Shown here one piece after another: positions 41,028 through 47,960 of a DNA stretch of 53,771 nucleotides. The notes beneath the pieces were generated by a model, which made no database searches, was not told where the DNA came from, and saw only the letters and a program-made list of their open reading frames with translations. Origin of the DNA: Planctomycetaceae bacterium (GTDB taxonomy: Bacteria > Planctomycetota > Phycisphaerae > SM23-33). The DNA is taken from NCBI GenBank assembly GCA_021371965.1, contig JAJFVE010000175.1, positions 1-53,771 of the forward strand. The letters run 5' to 3'. Made by a program: the position numbers and the translations under genes. The stretch's first letter is position 1; the number at the start of each line of letters is the position of its first letter.

Positions 41028-42542
41028 TTACAGGCTTTTCAGGGCGGCGTCCATGCGCGATATCACCAGGTCTACAACTCTCGCGTCGGCGATCAGCGGC
41101 AGCTTGGTCAGCGCACCGGGCGGGCAGGCGGCCTTGTAGGTCTGGACGGAAATATCCAGCCCGCCCTCGGCCAGCGTCGCCACGAATCGCTTGACCGGTT
41201 CGAGGTCGTGAAAATACACCGACGCCAGGTGCCGGCTGCCTTCGACCGTCGAGATCAGCCGCGGGTATCGCTCCGCCAGATCGCGCAGACGCGACTGGTA
41301 ATAATCGCCCACCGCCGCGGTCACGGCGGCGTTGGCGGCCGCCCATCGCATCGTCACCAGGTACGCCAGCGAGGCCAGCTCCTCCTGCCCGTTGGTGACC
41401 AGCGCCCCGAACTGCGGCAGGCGGTCGAGGCTCTTGTCGATCAACAGCCGCGAGGCCGCATATTCGCCGCCGGAGAAGCCCTTGCCGATCACCACCAGCG
41501 AAGGCTTGAGGCCGTACTCCCGGAACATGTACAACTGCGGGCTCCAGAGGCAGGTCTGGATCTCGTCGATCATCATCGGCGCGTCGTGGCGGCGGCAGAG
41601 GCGCTGGGCGGCGCGGGCGAATGCCGGCGTCAGGCGCAGGCCGCCGTAATTCATCAGCACCAGTTCCAGACTCATGCCGGCGATCTTGTATCGCCCGCGA
41701 TCGTACTTCGCGAAGGCGGCCTCGAGCTCAGCCATGTTGTTGGCCCGCACGGCGACGACCTTCCAGACGCCCGCGCGGTCCAGCCGTTGCTCCAGGCCCG
41801 GCCACATCCCACGCAGCATCTGGCCGAACATCGTCGTCCCATGGTAGTTGGCGCCGCGCCCGCCTTCGTTGTCGCCGATGACGATCATCACCGGCACGCG
41901 GCGTTCGAAGGCGGCCGCCGGCGAGTCCTCCTGCGCCTGGTAGAACCGCGCCAGCATCAGCTTGAGAGCGGCCTCGCATGCCAGGCTGCCGGTCTGGAGG
42001 TTGAGCACTTCGCTCAGACCGCCGCGCGGGCCGGCGTTGGCGGCGCGGAGCAGCTCGACTTCCAGCAGTCGCGTGATATGCCCGCGCGTGTTGTTGTGCG
42101 TGGCCTGGCAGACGCCCAGACCCTGCGCCACGCGCACCAGATCGAACCCCGGAAACGAATGCCCCACCGGGGCGTGATAGTGCTCGCTCTTGGACAGCAG
42201 GTACAGCCGTCCGTCTTCGCCGACGCGGTAGTAGCCCCACCCGCTGGCGGGCGAGGCGGCGGTGTGCGTGACGGCCTCGAAGGGCGCCGTCGTCGCCCCG
42301 GCGGCGCTGCCGGCGCAGGGGCGGCCAATGCGCCGTCCCACGTCGCCGAGGCGGGCCGCCAACGCGCGCTGCATCGCGACGGGAAAGAAATCCACCTTCC
42401 GCCGCGCCTCCGCTCGCAACGAGGCGACGCTCTGACCGGTCAAGGTCGACCGGGCGGCGACAACGGCATCGGCATATTCGCTGCCCAGCAGTTCCGACAG
42501 CGATAGTTTGACCGCGGTGAACGTCGTGATCGTCTTGGACAT
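41028..42542 (-). CDS. Class III (PLP) aminotransferase
   Basis: A 504-residue aminotransferase of the ornithine/GABA type. MMIDEIQTCLWSPQLY contains the Asp that contacts the pyridine nitrogen, and VVIGKGFSGGEYAASR holds the Schiff-base lysine. NLQTGSLACEAALKLMLARF is the phosphate-binding helix region. These enzymes use a terminal amine as donor; in a sugar operon an amino-sugar or amino-ketose is possible. GAGGAA precedes the ATG. A TAGAAT -10 box lies 18 bp upstream. It is the first gene of the minus-strand operon and is divergent from the dehydrogenase gene at 42626. Confidence 0.9.
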   Translation of the reverse strand: MSKTITTFTAVKLSLSELLGSEYADAVVAARSTLTGQSVASLRAEARRKVDFFPVAMQRALAARLGDVGRRIGRPCAGSAAGATTAPFEAVTHTAASPASGWGYYRVGEDGRLYLLSKSEHYHAPVGHSFPGFDLVRVAQGLGVCQATHNNTRGHITRLLEVELLRAANAGPRGGLSEVLNLQTGSLACEAALKLMLARFYQAQEDSPAAAFERRVPVMIVIGDNEGGRGANYHGTTMFGQMLRGMWPGLEQRLDRAGVWKVVAVRANNMAELEAAFAKYDRGRYKIAGMSLELVLMNYGGLRLTPAFARAAQRLCRRHDAPMMIDEIQTCLWSPQLYMFREYGLKPSLVVIGKGFSGGEYAASRLLIDKSLDRLPQFGALVTNGQEELASLAYLVTMRWAAANAAVTAAVGDYYQSRLRDLAERYPRLISTVEGSRHLASVYFHDLEPVKRFVATLAEGGLDISVQTYKAACPPGALTKLPLIADARVVDLVISRMDAALKSL

Positions 42543-42560
42543 CGTGATTCCTCGGCTAGT

Positions 42561-42566
42561 ATTCTA
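42561..42566 (-). promoter_or_regulatory. -10 box of the minus-strand sugar operon
   Basis: TAGAAT on the minus strand, 18 bp before the aminotransferase ATG. The -35 at 17-bp spacing is poor (GTGCAA), suggesting an activator. Confidence 0.45.
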
Positions 42567-42610
42567 AAGTGAAACGCGGGGATTTGCACCTTTGCGTTTG
42601 CCCCGCAACG

Positions 42611-42616
42611 TATAAT
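42611..42616 (+). promoter_or_regulatory. -10 box of the dehydrogenase gene
   Basis: A consensus TATAAT 9 bp before the ATG at 42626, which predicts an almost leaderless mRNA. No good -35 at 17 bp. Confidence 0.5.
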
Positions 42617-42625
42617 GTCGCCCGC

Positions 42626-43930
42626 ATGAGCTGCAGCCAAAAAACCATGACACGACATGAGCACAAGACGTTCGTGGGCTTCGGCTTTGGACCGATCCAG
42701 AGCGGCCTGTTCCTGCTCGAAGCGTATGTGTCGGGCAATTTCGGGCGCTACGTCGTGGCCGAGGTCGACCCCGACCTGGTGGCAGCGGTGCGGGCGGCCG
42801 GCAACGGCTACACCATCAATGTCGCCCGTCCCGACGGGATCGACAAGATGATGATCGCCGGCGTCGAGCTGTGCAATCCGGCCGAGGCGGCGGGGCGGCG
42901 GCGGATCATCGAGGCCGTGCGCGAGTCGTCGGAGATGGCAACGGCTTTGCCCAGCGTGAAGTTCTACGACTCGACCGGACCCGACGCCGTCGCGGCGCTG
43001 ATCGCCGGCGGCATCAAGAAGCGGGGCAGCCACCTGCCCACGCTGATCTATGCGGCCGAGAATCATAACCACGCCGCCGAGTGCCTCGCCGAGGCGCTGG
43101 GGCGGCATGCCCCGCCGGAGCGGCTGGCCGACGTGCAGACGCTCAACACCGTCATCGGCAAGATGAGCGGCGTCATCAGCGATCCGGTGACGATCGACCG
43201 GCTCAACCTGGCGCCGCTGACGCCCGGGCTGGGTAAGGCCGTGCTCGTCGAGGAGTTCAACCGCATTTTGATTTCGCGCGTTCGTCCGCCGGCGCGGCGC
43301 GGCATCGACGTGTTCCTGGAAAAGGACGACCTGCTGCCCTTCGAGGAAGCCAAGCTCTACGGCCATAACGCCATCCACTCGCTCATCGGATATCTCGCGC
43401 AGTTCCGCGGATACCGGACGATCGCCGCGGCGGCGGAGGACGAATGGATCATGCAGACCGCCCGCCGGGCGTTCACGGAAGAGAGCGGCGCGGCACTGCT
43501 CAAGCGTCACGCGGGCTTGGGCGACGAGTTGTTCACGGCTGCGGGCTACCAAGCATACGCGGACGATCTGCTGCGGCGGATGGCGTGCCTGTACCTCAAC
43601 GACCTGGTCTCTCGCGTGACGCGAGACCCGCTGCGCAAGCTGGGATATCACGACCGCCTCTATGGCACGATGCGCCTGGCGATACAGGCGGGCATCAAGC
43701 CCAGAAACCTGGCGATGGGGGCCGCCGCGGCGATAACGATGATGGCCCGCCAGAGGTCGCTGGCGGCAGGTCTGCCCCAGGCGCTGGTGGAAGAGGCCCT
43801 GGCCGGCCCGGGGAATCTGGCAAATCTGCTGGGCGAAATCTGGGGCGCCGAGCGCGGCGATCAGGCCCAGCCGCTGGTGGACCTGACGTGGGAAGCCCTT
43901 CAGGCGCTTGCGGCATATGAGGAGTTTTGA
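42626..43930 (+). CDS. Mannitol-1-phosphate 5-dehydrogenase-like protein
   Basis: About 434 residues. The N-terminal Rossmann region KTFVGFGFGPIQSGLFLLEA has a Gly-rich loop differing from the usual GAGNIGRG. The C-terminal half tracks MtlD: KLYGHNAIHSLIGYLAQFRGYRTI, then ESGAALLKRH and DPLRKLGYHDRLYG. MtlD-type enzymes interconvert sugar-alcohol phosphates and ketose phosphates with NAD. Here the substrate may be another polyol phosphate or sugar acid. The ATG at 42626 lies just after a TATAAT; the ATG at 42647 is an alternative. It is divergent from the sugar operon, with which it probably shares regulation. Confidence 0.82.
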   Translation: MSCSQKTMTRHEHKTFVGFGFGPIQSGLFLLEAYVSGNFGRYVVAEVDPDLVAAVRAAGNGYTINVARPDGIDKMMIAGVELCNPAEAAGRRRIIEAVRESSEMATALPSVKFYDSTGPDAVAALIAGGIKKRGSHLPTLIYAAENHNHAAECLAEALGRHAPPERLADVQTLNTVIGKMSGVISDPVTIDRLNLAPLTPGLGKAVLVEEFNRILISRVRPPARRGIDVFLEKDDLLPFEEAKLYGHNAIHSLIGYLAQFRGYRTIAAAAEDEWIMQTARRAFTEESGAALLKRHAGLGDELFTAAGYQAYADDLLRRMACLYLNDLVSRVTRDPLRKLGYHDRLYGTMRLAIQAGIKPRNLAMGAAAAITMMARQRSLAAGLPQALVEEALAGPGNLANLLGEIWGAERGDQAQPLVDLTWEALQALAAYEEF

Positions 43931-44039
43931 GGGCGTCTCCGCGCAGAGTATTCCCCCTTCCCCTGTTCTTTTGTGGTCACACCGCAGCTTGTGTATCTGC
44001 AACCTCTTGCGACTGCCAGAGAGTAGAAAGTTGACCTCT

Positions 44040-44079
44040 GTGAGCGAGCGGATCCCTGCCAGGAAATCCGGTCGCTCAC
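44040..44079 (+). promoter_or_regulatory. Hairpin upstream of a strong promoter
   Basis: GTGAGCGAGCGGAT pairs with ATCCGGTCGCTCAC (13 of 14). It ends 17 bp before the -35, so it may be an operator or the end of the preceding transcript. No T-run. Confidence 0.5.
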
Positions 44080-44096
44080 TGCGAGGATTTAGCACG

Positions 44097-44125
44097 TTGA
44101 CAGAATTCCGCTTCTGGGCTAGAAT
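44097..44125 (+). promoter_or_regulatory. Near-consensus sigma-70 promoter
   Basis: TTGACA (44097-44102), a 17-bp spacer, TAGAAT (44120-44125). It is the best promoter match in the window and drives the zinc-ribbon gene with an mRNA leader of about 270 nt. Confidence 0.75.
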
Positions 44126-44399
44126 CGCTGTTGTAGGAATCGGGATCAGACGGCAAGGGATGGTCCCGAGCGGCTTTGTCGGCCGGAGGTGCCGCAGGCG
44201 GGCCGTGTCGGAGGACAGTTCCGGCGTTTGGAGTGGATCCATTTTTGTACCGGGTTATCCGTGTCAGATAGCGGGATGTAGATAACGTCGCTCGTAGCGG
44301 CAGCCTTGACGAACGGGGTCCGGGCAATGCGCGTCGCCGGCTATGGGCGCGGAGAGGGCCATGACGGCTTCGGATGAAATTCCTGTTGGAGGGAAACCC

Positions 44400-45536
44400 A
44401 TGAGCGAAGACGTGTTGATTCGTCAACGTCAGGCGCAGTGTCCGCACTGCGGAACGATCCTCAACGTGCCGCCGGAATACACCGGCCAGGCCGCCCGGTG
44501 CGGAAACTGCCATGAACGGTTCCAACTCCCCGTCATCGAAACGCCCGAGGACCTGATCGTCGACTGGATCACTGACGAGGAAGAAGGCGCCGCGGCGACC
44601 GTCTCGAGGCCTGTCCCACACAAGCCCATCGACCTCGACCATGCGGTGGCGGCGCCGCGGATGATTTCGGGCGGGCCGCTGCGGCTGGTGCAGTTCGAGC
44701 GCACCAGCGCGCTGTTCGAGTTCCCCGCCAGCCGCCTGCTGGACGACGATTTCCGCTGCACGATGCCGCGCCGCTGCCTGCAGTGCAGCACGAGCCACCA
44801 CCTCGAGGCGCACGTGATTATCTTCGCGCCGCAGTTGACGACGAGTATCTCCCTCGAGGCCGAGCGCAACGCGGGCGAAATGGTGCTGCGCAGCCACCAG
44901 ACCAAAGACGTTTCCACCAAGGATGTGCTGACCCGCCTGCCGCGCGTCCCCAACGTGCCCCATCCCGCCGACCGGGCCATGCCCTACTGGCTGTGCGACA
45001 TGTGCGGCAGCAGCGGCATCATCGCCGCCCAGATCCAGGTCAACAGCGACACCGCCGAAGGCTGGTGCCGCCTGCAGATCGGCAACCTGCGCCGGGCGGA
45101 AGAGTTCATGATCGCCGCTGGCGGGACCGCCACGGCAGAATACGCCAAGCTGCACGATTTCATCGAGCACACCGCCGAGTCGCGCTGGGCGCTGGTGCCG
45201 TTGACAGCCCAGAACCGCATCCAGCAGTGGTTCGACTGCCAGGACGGCGAGGAGTTCGTCGGCTACGTTCCCGACCGCGACCTGCAGCGCACCGAAGACG
45301 GCATGAGCGGCATTCTCGTCTCCAACCGCCGGCTGGTGTTTCACACCCCCTACCGCCACCGCGAGGCCATGCAGACGTACCGCCTGGAGTTCCAGCTTTC
45401 GGTCATCAACAATCGCACGAACCTGGAGATCGAGGCCCCGGACTGGCAGATCAAGCATTTCACCATCGACCGCCAGGGTCTGACACGCCTGAGGCGCTCG
45501 CTGACGCTGGCGAAATTCAAGGTCGTCTGGAAGTAG
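44400..45536 (+). CDS. Zinc-ribbon protein with a PH/GRAM-like end
   Basis: 378 residues from the ATG at 44400, preceded by GGAGGG at good spacing (ATG 44361, also with GGAGAGG, is the alternative). The N-terminus is a four-Cys zinc ribbon: CPHCGTILNVPPEYTGQAAR then CGNC. The middle has two more Cys pairs (RCLQCS and LCDMCG). The end (GILVSNRRLVFHTPYRH) resembles a GRAM/PH-like strand pair. No enzyme signature. The family is unnamed to me. A strong promoter and long leader suggest good expression. Confidence 0.72.
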   Translation: MSEDVLIRQRQAQCPHCGTILNVPPEYTGQAARCGNCHERFQLPVIETPEDLIVDWITDEEEGAAATVSRPVPHKPIDLDHAVAAPRMISGGPLRLVQFERTSALFEFPASRLLDDDFRCTMPRRCLQCSTSHHLEAHVIIFAPQLTTSISLEAERNAGEMVLRSHQTKDVSTKDVLTRLPRVPNVPHPADRAMPYWLCDMCGSSGIIAAQIQVNSDTAEGWCRLQIGNLRRAEEFMIAAGGTATAEYAKLHDFIEHTAESRWALVPLTAQNRIQQWFDCQDGEEFVGYVPDRDLQRTEDGMSGILVSNRRLVFHTPYRHREAMQTYRLEFQLSVINNRTNLEIEAPDWQIKHFTIDRQGLTRLRRSLTLAKFKVVWK

Positions 45537-45645
45537 AACTTTCCGGCGCAATAATCGCACTTGCGGGCTGTTCTTGCCACACCAGAAGAGCCCGGGCATT
45601 ACGATGCCAGTCTCTCAGCAGAGTGATGCTGCCTCACAAGAGATT

Positions 45646-47616
45646 CTATTCCTGCCCGTCGCCCTGAGGCGGCGGAGCATCGCCTTGAGGGGCGTTTCCC
45701 TGGGGATCGCTCCCCGATTTGCCTTTGCGGCGGCGACGACGGCGCTTCTTCTTGCCCTGCCCGCCGACGGCGCCTGGGGCGGCGGCCTCGGCGCCTTGAG
45801 CGATGCGCGGCGGGGCAGATTGTTCCGCTTCCACAGGCGCCGGCGCGGGGGCGGGTCGAGGCGGCGGCACTGGGCGCGGCGCCGCTGCAGGGGCGCCGGA
45901 GGGGCGGACGGACAGCGCCGGTCCCGGGCGGCGCATCGGCGGGCGGCCCAACTGCGGGCGCGGCGCCAGGTCCTCCGGCGGAGCCTTCATGTTGCGTTCG
46001 ATGATGCTCTCGTTGGGCACGGCCAACTGCGTCCCGTCCGGCAGGGCCAACAGGACCATCTGGCTGAGGATCTGCCCGTCGAGCACTTTGCCGAAGACCT
46101 CGGCCGTCCGCACGAAGGTCTTGCGCTTGGGCAGGAGCTTGCGCAGGTCTTCGTAGGTGTCGTCTTCATATCGCATGCAGCACATGAGCCTGCCGCAGCG
46201 GCCCGAGATCTTGGTCGGGTCGAGCGAGGCCTTCTGCGTCTTGGCCATGCGCATCGAGACGGGCTTGAGTTCCTTGAGGAAGGACTGGCAGCAGCACTGC
46301 TGGCCGCATTTTTCATAATCGGCGACGAGTCGCGCCTCGTCTCGGGCGCCCACCTGTCGCATCTCGATGCGGGTGTGATACTCGCTGGAAAGCGCCTGCA
46401 CGAGCTTTCGGAAGTCGATGCGGTTCTCGGAGGTGAAGTAGAAGATGATACGGTCGCCGCCCAGGACGTGATCGACGCCCACGATCTTCATCGTCAGGCC
46501 CATCTTCTGCGCCTGCTTGCGGCAGAAGATCGATTCCTGTCGCGACAGGGTCGTGATGCGGCTGGCGTCGACAAGATCCTGCGCGCTGGCCACGCGCAGC
46601 ACGCGCCCTTCCTCGGCGATGGCGTATTCCTCCCCGGGAAACGCCACATACGCCGCGAGCTCCTCGCGCTTCATGCACCCGCGATGGCGATATTCGCCCC
46701 CGCCGCAGCCTTGCTTGCACAGACCGTCGAGCGTTCCCGGCGCAACGGCGTATTCCGGCGGCTCGGCCGGGGCCGGCGCGGACTTGGGCGGTGCGGCTGG
46801 GGGTTCGTCCTGCTTCTGGGGCGCCGCGGCCGGCGGCTCGGCCACGGTGGCGCCCGTGACCTCGCCGATCTCGATCCCGCGCGAAGTTCGGATCACCACC
46901 CGCGCGCCGCAGGGCGGCGGGGACGAGAGATTGTGCCGGAACTGCCCGACACCGCGCATCACGCCGTACCGCACCACGACCATCGGCCCTTCGATGATGG
47001 CCGGCACCTTCGTGCGCGGTTTGGCCGCCTGGGCGAGTTTGGCACGCTGGGCCCACGCCGCCTCCTGCTGCTGGGCCTTGATCTGCTCGGGCGTCGGGCC
47101 TGCCGAGGCGGGCTCTTCGGCAACGTCCTGCCACGCCGGGGCCTCCACATGGGCGGGCATCGGCCGCAGCCGCGAGGGCGCAGGTTCCTCAACTTCCTGC
47201 GACGCCGACTCCGGCTCGTCCAGGAAGATATCCTCGTCTTCAAGCGTCTCGTCTTGCTGGGCCTCTGGAGCCGACGAAACAGCCGGCGAGTCATCGAAAG
47301 CCGGCGGCAGCACATCATCCTGGACGGTCTGGGGCCTGGCAGCCGCCTCCGCCTGGGCGCGCAAGGCCGCTTCCTTGACCATCTCCTCAAACGATTTGGC
47401 CGATTGGGGCTGCGCGTCCTGGGGCGGAACCTGGGAGGGTGGCGTTGGCGTGGAGAGCTTGTCTTCGCTGTCGAGGGTCAGTCCGCCGGCGAGCATGGCT
47501 TCGAGCAGGGTCGGGCGGCGCGGCGGCTGCGGGGCGTCCTTGGGCTCAGGATTGGCGGGAAATCGATCAGGGGCGTGCGCAGCGGCGTCGCTGGGCGAAC
47601 CAGTTGCGTCGGACAT
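45646..47616 (-). CDS. ricT: RicT/YaaT-like PSP1-domain protein with long extensions
   Basis: A 656-residue protein. The conserved PSP1 core (about 205-500) has CGQQCCCQSFLKELKPVSMR (Cys437, 441-443) and SGRCGRLMCCMRYE (Cys474, 479, 480), the cysteines that in Bacillus RicT join Fe-S centres of the RicTAF complex affecting RNA maturation. Bacillus RicT is about 275 residues. Here a Pro/Ala/Glu-rich N-terminal 200 residues, an insertion at about 257-335 with extra cysteines (300, 304, 314), and a basic tail (KKKRRRRRRKGKSG) are added. The basic tail suggests RNA contact. No ricA or ricF lies nearby. The start at 47616 has a weak ribosome binding site. Confidence 0.85.
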   Translation of the reverse strand: MSDATGSPSDAAAHAPDRFPANPEPKDAPQPPRRPTLLEAMLAGGLTLDSEDKLSTPTPPSQVPPQDAQPQSAKSFEEMVKEAALRAQAEAAARPQTVQDDVLPPAFDDSPAVSSAPEAQQDETLEDEDIFLDEPESASQEVEEPAPSRLRPMPAHVEAPAWQDVAEEPASAGPTPEQIKAQQQEAAWAQRAKLAQAAKPRTKVPAIIEGPMVVVRYGVMRGVGQFRHNLSSPPPCGARVVIRTSRGIEIGEVTGATVAEPPAAAPQKQDEPPAAPPKSAPAPAEPPEYAVAPGTLDGLCKQGCGGGEYRHRGCMKREELAAYVAFPGEEYAIAEEGRVLRVASAQDLVDASRITTLSRQESIFCRKQAQKMGLTMKIVGVDHVLGGDRIIFYFTSENRIDFRKLVQALSSEYHTRIEMRQVGARDEARLVADYEKCGQQCCCQSFLKELKPVSMRMAKTQKASLDPTKISGRCGRLMCCMRYEDDTYEDLRKLLPKRKTFVRTAEVFGKVLDGQILSQMVLLALPDGTQLAVPNESIIERNMKAPPEDLAPRPQLGRPPMRRPGPALSVRPSGAPAAAPRPVPPPRPAPAPAPVEAEQSAPPRIAQGAEAAAPGAVGGQGKKKRRRRRRKGKSGSDPQGNAPQGDAPPPQGDGQE

Positions 47617-47960
47617 GGCAATATCCAGTATCTTCAGCCGCGGCGGCCCGCGGTTATTATCGGTTCCAGTCTCCGGTCCGTCGCCGGAGTTCCAAACGCC
47701 CATATAGGGCCGATCGGCCAAGGCCGCTCGTGTCACGACACCCGCAAAAGCGGCAGCCGCAACAGCAGCATTCTACCGCAACCAGGATGGGATTGGAAGA
47801 GCGGAATCGCGGGAACGCCGGCATACTGAAATCATGGAATACTGGACTGTTGGAGTCCTGGGATATGGAGTGCTGGGGATCCAGGACGGAGCGATCTGAC
47901 CCTCCCCATTATTCCGTCATCTCATTATTCCGTCTTCCAGCCGCCTCGTCTTCCATCGGG
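47617..47960. other. Gap with decayed TGGAATACTGG words, no gene seen
   Basis: Between ricT and the HEAT gene lie words such as TGGAATACTGG, TGTTGGAGTCC and TATGGAGTGCTGG, followed by ATTATTCCGTC repeated twice. This looks like an old word-repeat palindrome (ATTCC/GGAAT). No convincing gene. Confidence 0.5.

Larger units (their letters stand above)
43931..44399. other. Long leader and promoter region before the zinc-ribbon gene
   Basis: No gene is seen. The region has a hairpin (44040-44079), a strong promoter (44097-44125), and about 270 bp of leader. I did not recognise a known riboswitch. Confidence 0.55.

Noticed and set aside
45574..47829. 751-codon frame opposite ricT
   Set aside because: Leu/Arg/Gly-rich translation of repetitive coding sequence; no family resemblance.
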